DNA of 64,000 nucleotides from NCBI RefSeq assembly GCF_014635865.1, contig NZ_BMDQ01000001.1, positions 1,426,001 through 1,490,000 of the forward strand, read 5' to 3'. Position 1 is the stretch's first letter. Each line of letters opens with the position of its first letter. Position numbers and translations under genes: made by a program. Below the pieces are notes generated by a model. The model ran no database searches and had not been told where the DNA came from. It saw only the letters and a program-made list of their open reading frames with translations. The DNA comes from Winogradskyella haliclonae. Lineage in GTDB: Bacteria > Bacteroidota > Bacteroidia > Flavobacteriales > Flavobacteriaceae. Shown here piece by piece: positions 24,206 through 31,961 of this stretch.

Positions 24206-24331
24206 AAAATGATAAAAAGGATAGCGAAGTTACAAAAAAAGTTGTGCAACCTCTTAAATCCAAGTATTTTTGAGCAAAAATTATTCCAGACTATATTCTA
24301 GTCGTTTTGTCAGTAATATAAAAGACCTATT

Positions 24332-25540
24332 ATGAAGTTTGCTATTATAAAGGAACGTAAAAATCCGCCAGACCGTCGTGTTGTATTTTCACCAGAAAAA
24401 TTGGCTGAAGCTAGAGCAGAATTTCCTAATGCAGAATTTATTGTAGAATCTTCAGATATTAGAATATTTCCTGATTCGGCTTATAAAGCATTAGGGTTTA
24501 AGGTTACAGACGATGTGTCTGATGCCGATGTTATGATAGGTGTTAAGGAAGTACCTTTGGAATATTTAATTCCTAATAAAAAGTACTTTTACTTCTCACA
24601 TACCATAAAAAAGCAACCTTATAATCGTAAGCTGTTAAAAGCTATGCTCGAAAAGTACATAGAAATGTTCGATCATGAAACAATAGTACGTGAAAACAAT
24701 GCACGTTTAATTGGTTTTGGGCGTTATGCAGGATTAGTTGGCGCATACAATGGTTTTAGAGCTTTAGGTCTTAGAGATGGATTATTTAATCTTCCAAAAG
24801 TTGAAACCCTATCTGATTTAGATGCCGTAAAATCTGAGCTAAATAAGATTACACTTCCAAACATTAAAATCTTATTGACAGGAACGGGAAAAGTGGCCTA
24901 TGGCGCAAAAGAAATCCTTGACCATTTAGGGATTAAACAAGTCAGCGACGCTTTGTATTTAACGTCGGAGTTTACAGAGCCAGTCTATTGTATGGCTGAT
25001 GTTATGGAATATGCCAAACGTAAAGATGGCAAAGTAGGAGAGAAGTTTGCTTTTTACAAAGACCCAAGTGGTTATGAGAGTAATTTTATGCCTTATGCAA
25101 AAGAGACCGATTACTTTATAGCTGGTCATTTTTATGGCGATGGTGCACCATATTTATTTACTCGTGATGATGCCAAACAATCTGAATTTAAAATCAATTT
25201 GATAGCAGATATCTCTTGCGATATTGATGGGCCTGTTGCGAGTACAATTCGCCCTTCGACAATTGCTGAGCCATTTTATGGTTATCATCCACAGACCGAA
25301 ACTGAAACTAGTTTTGATGCTAAAGATGCTATTACAGTCATGGCAGTAGATAATTTGCCTTGTGAGCTTCCAAAAGATGCTAGTGAAGGTTTTGGTGAGG
25401 CTTTTTTAGAACATGTTATTCCAGCATTTTTTAATAATGATAAAGATGGGATTTTACAACGTGCAAAAATGACCACATCAGAAGGCACTTTAGCTGATAG
25501 ATATAGCTATCTAAAGGACTATGTGGATGGTAAGGAATAG
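24332..25540 (+). CDS. NAD(P)-dependent saccharopine dehydrogenase (lysine-forming)/alanine dehydrogenase-like enzyme
   Basis: 402 aa. The N-terminal AlaDh/PNT-like domain begins FAIIKERKNPPDRRVVFSPE and contains SHTIKKQPYNRKLLKAML. A Rossmann-like part carries KILLTGTGKVAYGAKEIL (about 180-197). The C-terminal half has ADISCDIDGPVASTIRPSTI, typical of the yeast Lys1-type saccharopine dehydrogenase group. The gene is complete, stands just beyond ssrA, and its 3' end overlaps the convergent DUF1361 gene by 22 bp. The exact substrate is not certain. Confidence 0.8.
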   Translation: MKFAIIKERKNPPDRRVVFSPEKLAEARAEFPNAEFIVESSDIRIFPDSAYKALGFKVTDDVSDADVMIGVKEVPLEYLIPNKKYFYFSHTIKKQPYNRKLLKAMLEKYIEMFDHETIVRENNARLIGFGRYAGLVGAYNGFRALGLRDGLFNLPKVETLSDLDAVKSELNKITLPNIKILLTGTGKVAYGAKEILDHLGIKQVSDALYLTSEFTEPVYCMADVMEYAKRKDGKVGEKFAFYKDPSGYESNFMPYAKETDYFIAGHFYGDGAPYLFTRDDAKQSEFKINLIADISCDIDGPVASTIRPSTIAEPFYGYHPQTETETSFDAKDAITVMAVDNLPCELPKDASEGFGEAFLEHVIPAFFNNDKDGILQRAKMTTSEGTLADRYSYLKDYVDGKE

Positions 25541-26172
25541 ATTTTTTTAAACATCCAATATCCAACGAATATAAACATGCCAAATCCAAACGTAAACAAC
25601 CAAACTTCTTGGTTAGCTCTAGGGTAAACAACCATATCAATGATATCAGATATTAACTGCTGAGGTTGGCTTAGTATTTCCCAAGAGTTATAGCGTAAAA
25701 ATCGACCTAGATATACACCAAAAGCACTAAGGAAAATGATTCCAGTTATGAGGTATTTTACATGTAGCTTTTTAAAGTGATAACTTAGCAATAGCTTCAT
25801 ATCATTTAGAGATAAAAAGAAGAGTAATAGTCCAGTTGCGGCAAAGGATAGAATAACCAGAATATCTAGCCATAGCATCTGCGAATTACTAATGCGTAGG
25901 TGCAATAAATCTGTTATGATGTATGGTGAATTGGGAAGAAATAATAGCCAAATGCAAAACCAGAAACCAAATTTTAATTTGTTTAATTTTCTTGAGCTTA
26001 AATACATAGTAATGGCATAAGGCACAATGGCTAGAATGATATTCCAAACTAGAAATAAGTAGAAGAATGACTTATTTAGTTTTACCCTAAGCACAAGTAA
26101 TAGTCCACTCATACAGATGGCTGAAACTAATATGGATAATGTATCGATTTTTTTGATGAGATATGTTTTCAT
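25519..26172 (-). CDS. DUF1361 integral membrane protein
   Basis: 217 aa with about six membrane helices. The conserved DUF1361 core LLFLPNSPYIITDLLHL is seen near residues 76-92, with GVYLGRFLRYNSW (about 148-160) and a polar ISDIIDMV loop. The function of the family is unknown. It is the last gene of a three-gene membrane-protein cluster (start 4-bp overlap with the next gene upstream), so the three are probably co-translated. Confidence 0.8.
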   Translation of the reverse strand: MKTYLIKKIDTLSILVSAICMSGLLLVLRVKLNKSFFYLFLVWNIILAIVPYAITMYLSSRKLNKLKFGFWFCIWLLFLPNSPYIITDLLHLRISNSQMLWLDILVILSFAATGLLLFFLSLNDMKLLLSYHFKKLHVKYLITGIIFLSAFGVYLGRFLRYNSWEILSQPQQLISDIIDMVVYPRANQEVWLFTFGFGMFIFVGYWMFKKIYSLPST

Positions 26173-26549
26173 TTAAAATGTTTTGAATAGTTTGTTTCAA
26201 TGATGAGAATAGTAATTATACCTAATGTGTAAGCTATTAAATCTAAAAACTGAAAGCTAGTTCCTAATATTAATTTCGCGAAATGATTGCTTTGTAGGTT
26301 TAATAGTTCTAGAACTTTTGTTAGCTGAAGAAACTCTATAATAAATGCTATGATTAGTACTAATATGGCACTACGCCAAATACCTAAAGATGTTAATCCT
26401 CTTAATCCACAATAGAGAAGAATGACGACCAAATAATCCCCAAACGTATGTCTTATAAATCCCGTTTTTAAGAAGATTGCTATACAAGCTTCAATTAAAA
26501 AAAGAAGTATTGCTAAGATTAGATATGTTTTATTGAGTTGCATTTTCAT
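26169..26549 (-). CDS. DUF2809 small membrane protein
   Basis: 126 aa with four hydrophobic helices. The pattern IRHTFGDYLVVILLYCGLRG, followed by IEFLQLTKVLELL and LGTSFQFLDLIAYTLG, matches DUF2809. Function unknown. It overlaps both neighbours by 4 bp (26169-26172 and 26546-26549), which suggests a tightly coupled operon. Confidence 0.8.
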   Translation of the reverse strand: MKMQLNKTYLILAILLFLIEACIAIFLKTGFIRHTFGDYLVVILLYCGLRGLTSLGIWRSAILVLIIAFIIEFLQLTKVLELLNLQSNHFAKLILGTSFQFLDLIAYTLGIITILIIETNYSKHFK

Positions 26550-26857
26550 AATAAAAATTTAGGTCCAGGAAATGATATTATCATGTAGAAATACAAAATA
26601 GCAATAGGAATATTAAGTAGTATAATAGCAATAGTCTTTAGAGCTTCTAATCGGTCTATTCTGTTCAGAATTGCTGCGCCAATAATAACAGTTAGTACGA
26701 CTGTATTTGTAATTATTGCAGCTACAACAAAGAGAAATGCTAGAAATACATTTACTACAGTTTCACCATAGTAGAGATAAAATGCTAAAAAGATAGTGCC
26801 AATGACAAAGCTGACTAAAGCAATTGTTTTTCCTGTATTGCTGATGTTGTTTTTCAT
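26546..26857 (-). CDS. Small membrane protein of unknown function
   Basis: 103 aa with three hydrophobic segments (about 12-30, 35-60, 72-96) and little soluble sequence. It is first in the cluster with DUF2809 and DUF1361. No family was recognised. Confidence 0.6.
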   Translation of the reverse strand: MKNNISNTGKTIALVSFVIGTIFLAFYLYYGETVVNVFLAFLFVVAAIITNTVVLTVIIGAAILNRIDRLEALKTIAIILLNIPIAILYFYMIISFPGPKFLL

Positions 26858-26875
26858 TTTAGAAGCTTTTATTAA

Positions 26876-26913
26876 ACCTCGTTCATTTCAATAAATTGAA
26901 AGAGGAACGAGGT
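26876..26913 (-). terminator. Terminator-like hairpin after creD
   Basis: A perfect 9-bp inverted repeat ACCTCGTTC/GAACGAGGT (26876-26884, 26905-26913) with a further TTTCAAT/TTGAAA pairing in the loop. It lies 15 bp past the creD stop. The T-tract downstream on the minus strand is short (TTTAATAAAA), so termination strength is uncertain. Confidence 0.55.
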
Positions 26914-26928
26914 CCAATCACCAACTAA

Positions 26929-28311
26929 TTAATCGTTATGCCAATCTATTTTCCTAGAAACAAACATAACACTAGCAAGTATTAAGAAGAGTCCAATACT
27001 ACCTACTAAAAGTGCATAATTTTCTAGTTGAATAATTACATAGATAAACGCATACAATGCCGAAAGGGAAATGCCAATAAATGCTGAAAATTTCAAGCTT
27101 TTTAAAATAGATTTAGAATACAAAGTGATTAATGTTACTACCGAAATGCCTGCGACTAAATAGGCTTTTAAGAAATTACTATGCTCAGATATAGAAACGA
27201 GAAGCGTGTAGAACATAGTCAGCGCTAAACCAATCATTAAATACTGAAACGGATGAATGTGAATCTTACTCATTGTCTGTATTAAAAAGAAGATTAAAAA
27301 CGTAAGGCCAATGACTAAGAAGCCATATTTTGAAGAGCGTTCACTCTTCTGATACTCATCGACTAAAACAACAAACTTGGTCCCGAAAGCAAACTGATTG
27401 AGATTAGGGATTTTATTAAGATACAATTGTGAGAACGCGCGATTAATAGACAATACTTTCCAGTCTACTTTAAAACCTTCTTGATTAATGCTTCTGGTTT
27501 CGTCATTTGGTGAATAGGCACCAATAAAACCTGGGTCTGCCCAATTAGAAGTCATTGTCATGGTTGTGGTTTTACCAACCGGAATCATTTGTATTTGCTC
27601 GCTACCATCGTAAACAACCTGCATGTTGAATGTAAAACTACCTTTTAGAATCTCTTGGTCTATAAAACCAGTTTCTAACTCATCTAAGCGATTTTTGTAA
27701 TTACTATTATCGTTAAAATTAGTCTCAAAGTTGTAAACAATACCATTAAGTTTTACCGCTATTTCCGTTTTTATACCTTTAAGATTTGTGGTTTTAAATA
27801 GTATAGAGGCTTTGTCCCAAACAATATCTTCGTTTTTAATGTCTTTAGATGTTAAGTCTGATGTTTTGTATTCTCCAGTAATTTTAAAATCTGAGGTAAA
27901 CACAGCAGATTCAAAATTACCAAGGTACATGGATTTGGACTTCACGTCTGATACAACGTCTAATTTTTCAGGAAAGATATACGCATAGTTTATATGCGTT
28001 TCAGTTTCTTTAATATAGGTTTTTGTCTTCTCATTATATGTGGTTTTTTCCGAGTAGGTTTTATAAGGTAATTTTAATACTGGACCATAAACTAAGATGT
28101 TACTTCCCCATTTTTCATTGATTTCATTAACGACATCAATTTGTCTGTAAGAACGTTCTTTTATTAATACATTAATATATGATAGAGGAATAAGAAGTAC
28201 TATAACCAAAAAGCCCACCATAAGCATTCGAGCTGTGATGGATGTCTTTAGCCAATAAGTAAATCTGTTTGACTGTTGTTTTTCTTGTTGAGGTGTGTTC
28301 GAATGTTCCAT
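26929..28311 (-). CDS. creD: Inner-membrane protein CreD
   Basis: 460 aa. One N-terminal membrane helix (about 30-50) with the family start IKERSYRQIDVVNEINEKWG and GPVLKLPYK, a large periplasmic domain (60-320), then five or six C-terminal helices (about 330-450) including the HPFQYLMIGLALTMFYTLL stretch. CreD is an envelope protein linked to beta-lactam and envelope stress in proteobacteria; its molecular role is unclear. It starts 4 bp after the COQ4-like gene, with which it forms an operon behind a palindromic operator. Confidence 0.92.
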   Translation of the reverse strand: MEHSNTPQQEKQQSNRFTYWLKTSITARMLMVGFLVIVLLIPLSYINVLIKERSYRQIDVVNEINEKWGSNILVYGPVLKLPYKTYSEKTTYNEKTKTYIKETETHINYAYIFPEKLDVVSDVKSKSMYLGNFESAVFTSDFKITGEYKTSDLTSKDIKNEDIVWDKASILFKTTNLKGIKTEIAVKLNGIVYNFETNFNDNSNYKNRLDELETGFIDQEILKGSFTFNMQVVYDGSEQIQMIPVGKTTTMTMTSNWADPGFIGAYSPNDETRSINQEGFKVDWKVLSINRAFSQLYLNKIPNLNQFAFGTKFVVLVDEYQKSERSSKYGFLVIGLTFLIFFLIQTMSKIHIHPFQYLMIGLALTMFYTLLVSISEHSNFLKAYLVAGISVVTLITLYSKSILKSLKFSAFIGISLSALYAFIYVIIQLENYALLVGSIGLFLILASVMFVSRKIDWHND

Positions 28312-28315
28312 GGTA

Positions 28316-28819
28316 TTAATAATTTAAGATGTTATTGTTAATGTTTTGTATTTGAGATTTTGAAAATATTGACATGCGTAAATCGTCAATAGGGATTCGA
28401 AGAAGTTTCTTATAATCAAATTGATGAAATGCGTTAGCTAATTTTCCTATTTTATAAGACTTGTAGTAGTATTTATAATAATCTGGCAGTATAGCGATGC
28501 CAAGGATAATTGCACCGTAGAGGTAAGGGCTGCGTTTACCATTGCCATAACAAAGGCATTGTAAGGCTATTTCGTCCTCTACTTCAGTACTATAGCCGCA
28601 TAACACATGGTAGCAATCGTGACGTTCAACTTTTGGTATAAGCTCAAAATTATTTTTGTTAAGAAATTCGCCAAGATGTCTGCCGAATGATTCAATAGGA
28701 AATTGTAGTAAGTCTTTTTTAGAGTAGGTCCATGATTCATGTTTTTTGAACATAGATGTATATATACGTTGCGAATGTTCAAATAGAAATATAATGAGTT
28801 GTTTTCGTTTGTTTTTCAT
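28316..28819 (-). CDS. COQ4-like protein
   Basis: 167 aa from the ATG at 28819; the in-frame ATG at 28855 would put the 19-bp operator inside the gene and is unlikely. The sequence ERHDCYHVLCGYSTEVEDE contains the COQ4 zinc motif HDxxH followed by 11 residues and Glu. The C-terminal AFHQFDYKKLLRIPIDDLR also fits. In ubiquinone-making organisms COQ4 organises ubiquinone synthesis, but this group uses menaquinone, so the role here must differ. It is co-transcribed with creD. Confidence 0.75.
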   Translation of the reverse strand: MKNKRKQLIIFLFEHSQRIYTSMFKKHESWTYSKKDLLQFPIESFGRHLGEFLNKNNFELIPKVERHDCYHVLCGYSTEVEDEIALQCLCYGNGKRSPYLYGAIILGIAILPDYYKYYYKSYKIGKLANAFHQFDYKKLLRIPIDDLRMSIFSKSQIQNINNNILNY

Positions 28820-28827
28820 TTTAAAAG

Positions 28828-28846
28828 TACTTTGAAATACAAAGTA
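28828..28846 (-). promoter_or_regulatory. 19-bp palindromic operator upstream of the COQ4-like/creD operon
   Basis: TACTTTGAAATACAAAGTA has perfect 7-bp arms and a 5-bp spacer, ending 8 bp before the start codon. It is identical to 30127-30145. It is the probable binding site of the adjacent HTH_34 regulator and overlaps the region where the -7 box should lie, which would allow repression. Confidence 0.65.
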
Positions 28847-28876
28847 AATACGCAAAAAAATAGATTTTGGTTTTTA

Positions 28877-29170
28877 CTAAGTCTTTTTTATTAGTTTTTC
28901 TAGGGCATTAATGTGTTTTTTAAATTCGGCTTTGCCAAGCTTGGTAGCAGAGTAGCGGGTGTTAGGTTTCTTACCAATAAATTGTTTTTCAATTAAAATA
29001 TACTCAGCCTTTTCTAAAGCTTTTGTATGGCTGGCAAGATTACCGTCAGTGGCCCCAAGTAATTCTTTTAGCGTATTAAAATCTGCATGTTCATTTACCA
29101 TGAGTACAGACATAATTCCCAACCGAATACGGTGGTCAAAGAGTTTGTTTATGTTGGTTATTATACTCAT
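28877..29170 (-). CDS. HTH_34-type winged-helix transcriptional regulator
   Basis: 97 aa from the ATG at 29170. The winged helix is compact: NINKLFDHRIRLGIMSVLM, TLKELLGATDGNLASHTKALEKA (recognition helix) and a wing IGKKPNTRYSATKLGK. This is the single-domain HTH_34/PadR-like type common in Bacteroidota. It closes a four-gene operon that begins just after one palindrome and sits directly before the second, so it likely controls both operons including its own. Confidence 0.85.
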   Translation of the reverse strand: MSIITNINKLFDHRIRLGIMSVLMVNEHADFNTLKELLGATDGNLASHTKALEKAEYILIEKQFIGKKPNTRYSATKLGKAEFKKHINALEKLIKKT

Positions 29171-29177
29171 TAAATAA

Positions 29178-29288
29178 TTAACTTCCCGCAATTGGAGAAC
29201 CAAAAATACCAACTGCCATTTCAATCCATAATAGTAATAAAATGATTATTACTAGTACAATAATAAGACGTTTTGTTTTTTTAGACAT
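29178..29288 (-). CDS. 36-aa single-pass membrane protein
   Basis: A frame from ATG at 29288 to TAA at 29178, 7 bp before the regulator and 4 bp after the preceding gene. The product has a basic start (MSKKTKR), one hydrophobic helix (about 8-30) and an ending VGIFGSPIAGS. Tight packing on both sides supports translation. Too short for routine gene callers; function unknown. Confidence 0.6.
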   Translation of the reverse strand: MSKKTKRLIIVLVIIILLLLWIEMAVGIFGSPIAGS

Positions 29289-29292
29289 GAGA

Positions 29293-29514
29293 TTACTTAG
29301 TTTTATAAAGTTTAGATTTAGTCATTAACCAAATACCAACTAGAGATAGAATAGTACATATAGTAATGGTTATAGTATTGTCTATAATTGGTAAAATATT
29401 AAAATCTATACACTCTAACTGAGCTTGTTTTTTCCCTCTATAAAATGCAAAGCATAATGTTGAAAAAATAAGAATGTAACCACTAATTTGTTTTAACTTT
29501 AATTTTGACTTCAT
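29293..29514 (-). CDS. Small two-helix membrane protein
   Basis: 73 aa with two hydrophobic segments (about 11-25 and 46-64) and charged termini. It overlaps the upstream gene by 4 bp and belongs to the operon that ends with the HTH_34 regulator. No family was recognised. Confidence 0.55.
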   Translation of the reverse strand: MKSKLKLKQISGYILIFSTLCFAFYRGKKQAQLECIDFNILPIIDNTITITICTILSLVGIWLMTKSKLYKTK

Positions 29515-30119
29515 CTTCTATCATATTTAAAATGCATCCAAGTTCCGTATACGATATGCATCATTCCAAAACCCAAAACCCATAACCAAAACCCATATCC
29601 TGGGAAAGCTGCAGCTATAAGTCCAAGAATAATCTCTGTATATCCTAAATATCGAATATCACCAATGCTATATTTTGAGGCATTTACTAGAGCTAAGCCA
29701 TAAAAAATGAGCATAAGTCCACCAGTTTGCCCGTAACGACCTTGACTTAAAATGATAAGACAATAAAATCCCCCTACAATAAGAGGAATTAGGAAATTAA
29801 GTAATAATCGCTTTGATGAATTGTCCCATATTTTTTCATTATTTTTTTTGGCTTTTCTCGTAGTTAGTATGATTCCCGTCACCACGCTAAATAATGCGAC
29901 TAAGAATAGAATTAACATAGCTGTTCTAAATACCCAACCATCTAGGTATAATTCACCATAGCTATAGGTTGTGACTAGCCAAAAGGCAACTGCGGCACCA
30001 ATTAATGCATAAACCCCTGCTAATATCCCAGATAAACCACTTAGAGAAATAAATCTTGAGGATTTATTCATTAAGTTTTTAATCTCACTAATGTCTTTTA
30101 AATAATCTTCATTGTTCAT
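29511..30119 (-). CDS. Six-helix membrane protein, first gene of the HTH_34 operon
   Basis: 202 aa. A short soluble start (NNEDYLKDISEIKNLMNKSS) is followed by about six membrane helices, including GILAGVYALIGAAVAFW and a tryptophan-rich end GFWLWVLGFGMMHIVYGTWM. Similar proteins occur next to such regulators in Flavobacteriaceae, but the function is unknown. The palindromic operator ends 7 bp upstream of the start codon. Confidence 0.65.
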   Translation of the reverse strand: MNNEDYLKDISEIKNLMNKSSRFISLSGLSGILAGVYALIGAAVAFWLVTTYSYGELYLDGWVFRTAMLILFLVALFSVVTGIILTTRKAKKNNEKIWDNSSKRLLLNFLIPLIVGGFYCLIILSQGRYGQTGGLMLIFYGLALVNASKYSIGDIRYLGYTEIILGLIAAAFPGYGFWLWVLGFGMMHIVYGTWMHFKYDRR

Positions 30120-30126
30120 AATAAAG

Positions 30127-30145
30127 TACTTTGAAATACAAAGTA
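30127..30145 (-). promoter_or_regulatory. 19-bp palindromic operator upstream of the HTH_34 operon
   Basis: TACTTTGAAATACAAAGTA, identical in all 19 bases to the copy at 28828-28846 and at nearly the same distance from a start codon (7 versus 8 bp). This geometry suggests autoregulation by the last gene of the operon. Confidence 0.65.
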
Positions 30146-30227
30146 AAATAAAAAGACTAAAACTAACAAACCTATTTTAGAAGATTTTAACTAAATTTAG
30201 ATATTCTAACTATAAAAACAATAAATC

Positions 30228-30590
30228 ATGATCGTTACATTATTAACTGTTGCAAATATTGCTGGTGGATTACTCTTAGGTTTAGCTACTTTAGATAAGT
30301 GGGATGGTGATCGTAATTTTTTTAATAAAATAGCTGGAGCTTTAGCACCATTTCAAACCATTATTGGTGGCGCTTTGGTTGTTTTGAGTTTAATGAGGAT
30401 TTTTGGAGGACACAATTGGTTGTTTAATTTTGCTAGTCTTATAGGTGGTTTTTTATTATTAACACATGTTATTGGCAAAGCACCAGCTTTTAAAGAAACA
30501 CTTCAAAAGTTATCGGATAAATTAAGCCCTTTTAAAGCTATTATAGGTATTGGAATATTAGCCATAGGTATCTGGAATATTTTTGTGTAA
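30228..30590 (+). CDS. Small membrane protein with an internal repeat
   Basis: 120 aa, almost entirely hydrophobic (about four helices). Two halves share a motif: APFQTIIGGALVVLSLMRIF (about 40-59) and SPFKAIIGIGILAIGIWNIF (about 100-119), suggesting an internal duplication. No family was recognised. It stands 3 bp before the DUF1801 gene. Confidence 0.6.
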   Translation: MIVTLLTVANIAGGLLLGLATLDKWDGDRNFFNKIAGALAPFQTIIGGALVVLSLMRIFGGHNWLFNFASLIGGFLLLTHVIGKAPAFKETLQKLSDKLSPFKAIIGIGILAIGIWNIFV

Positions 30591-30593
30591 ATC

Positions 30594-30980
30594 TTGAACC
30601 CTGCCGAAGAATACATACTCGAGCAGCAAGAACCCTTCAAGTCTATTTTATTACAATTGCAAACGATAATTGAAGCAGTTGTACCAGATGTTGAAATGCT
30701 TTACAAATGGCGTATCCCTGTTTTTTATAGCAAAGGGATATCAATCTGTTATTTAAATCAATCTAAGGATTATGTGGACTTTGCATTTTGGCACCGTAAA
30801 CAAATAGATAAATACCAAGAGCACTTTGTACTCTCGAATCGAAAATCTGTAGCATCTCTTCGTTACAAATCTGTTGACGATATTCAAGATGATGTCATTG
30901 TCTACGTGTTACAAGAACAGCTAAGAATCAACACAAGTCCTTACGCAGTTATAGGAAAATCAAGAATTAAAAAGAAGTAA
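30594..30980 (+). CDS. DUF1801 (YdhG-like) domain protein
   Basis: 128 aa from a TTG start just after the previous stop. It carries LQTIIEAVVPDVEMLYKWRIPVF-type DUF1801 features near residues 20-45, then CYLNQSKDYVDFAFWHRKQI and RKSVASLRYKSVDDI. These small cytosolic proteins have no established function. The 3' end overlaps the convergent kdsA by 14 bp. Confidence 0.78.
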   Translation: MNPAEEYILEQQEPFKSILLQLQTIIEAVVPDVEMLYKWRIPVFYSKGISICYLNQSKDYVDFAFWHRKQIDKYQEHFVLSNRKSVASLRYKSVDDIQDDVIVYVLQEQLRINTSPYAVIGKSRIKKK

Positions 30981-31785
30981 CTAGTTTTCTTATTGCCGTT
31001 AAGTTGGTCAATAAGCCTTCAAGATTATCAAGGTGTAGCATATTTGCACCATCACTTTTAGCATTTGCAGGGTCAAAATGCGTTTCAATAAATAGGCCAT
31101 CAACATTATTTACAACACCGGCACGTGCTATAGTTTCAATCATATCTGGTCGGCCTCCTGTTACCCCAATAGATTGGTTAGGTTGTTGGAGCGAATGTGT
31201 AACGTCTAAAACTGTTGGCGCATAGTCACGCATAGTTGGTATGCCTCTAAAATCTACAATCATATCTTGGTAACCAAACATGGTGCCTCTATCAGTAATC
31301 CAAGCACTTTCATTTCCAGCATCTTTAACCTTTTGTACGGCATGTTTCATAGCTTCAGGACTCATAAACTGCCCTTTTTTAAGGTTTACCACTTTGCCAG
31401 TTTTAGCTGCTGCAACAACTAAATCCGTTTGCCTTACCAAAAACGCAGGTATTTGTAATACATCTACATACTCTGCAGCCATAGCGGCATCAGATGCTTC
31501 ATGAATATCTGTTACTGTTGGTACATTAAACGTTTCAGACACTTTTCTTAATATTTTAAGTGCTTTTTCGTTGCCAATACCAGTAAAACTATCAATACGA
31601 CTTCTATTAGCCTTTTTAAAACTGCCTTTAAACACATAAGGAATTTCAAGCTTATCCGTAATTGAAATTACTTTTTCCGCAATACGCAATGCCATATCTT
31701 CACCTTCAATAGCACAAGGTCCGCAAAGCAAAAAGAAATTATTAGAATTTGCATGTTTAATATTAGGGATATTTTGAAGTGTCAT
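30967..31785 (-). CDS. kdsA: 3-deoxy-8-phosphooctulonate synthase (KDO-8-P synthase)
   Basis: 272 aa, normal length. It shows LLCGPCAIEGEDMALRIAE (about 19-37), GSFKKANRSR, PTVTDIHEA, the KKGQFMSPEAM loop and GGRPDMIETIARAG. It condenses phosphoenolpyruvate with arabinose-5-phosphate, the committed step to Kdo for lipopolysaccharide. It faces away from typA with a shared 176-bp promoter region. Confidence 0.95.
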   Translation of the reverse strand: MTLQNIPNIKHANSNNFFLLCGPCAIEGEDMALRIAEKVISITDKLEIPYVFKGSFKKANRSRIDSFTGIGNEKALKILRKVSETFNVPTVTDIHEASDAAMAAEYVDVLQIPAFLVRQTDLVVAAAKTGKVVNLKKGQFMSPEAMKHAVQKVKDAGNESAWITDRGTMFGYQDMIVDFRGIPTMRDYAPTVLDVTHSLQQPNQSIGVTGGRPDMIETIARAGVVNNVDGLFIETHFDPANAKSDGANMLHLDNLEGLLTNLTAIRKLVTSF

Positions 31786-31814
31786 TCTTTGAAAACGTTT
31801 TTAAGTTTACGCTG

Positions 31815-31822
31815 CAAATATA
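31815..31822 (-). promoter_or_regulatory. -7 box of the kdsA promoter
   Basis: On the minus strand TATATTTG matches the Bacteroidota -7 consensus TANNTTTG and lies 30 bp upstream of the kdsA start. No good TTTG -33 box was found at the usual distance. Confidence 0.45.
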
Positions 31823-31930
31823 CTATAAGTTTTGGGTTAATAAGACACCAATAAAGAGCTGATTTACTCCATAAAAAACGAAAAGAAATAGCGTAACAAT
31901 TTGCTAAGCCATATATCCAATAATAAAGCG

Positions 31931-31938
31931 TATCTTTG
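31931..31938 (+). promoter_or_regulatory. -7 box of the typA promoter
   Basis: TATCTTTG followed by C is a perfect TANNTTTG box, 23 bp before the typA start. A TTTG at 31900-31903 is the best -33 candidate, although the 27-bp gap is wider than usual. Confidence 0.55.
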
Positions 31939-31961
31939 CACGCTTAAAATCAGCACCTATT

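Noticed and set aside
28820..28855. N-terminal extension of the COQ4-like protein
   Set aside because: It would place the 19-bp operator inside the coding region, whereas the second copy of the operator lies just upstream of a start codon.
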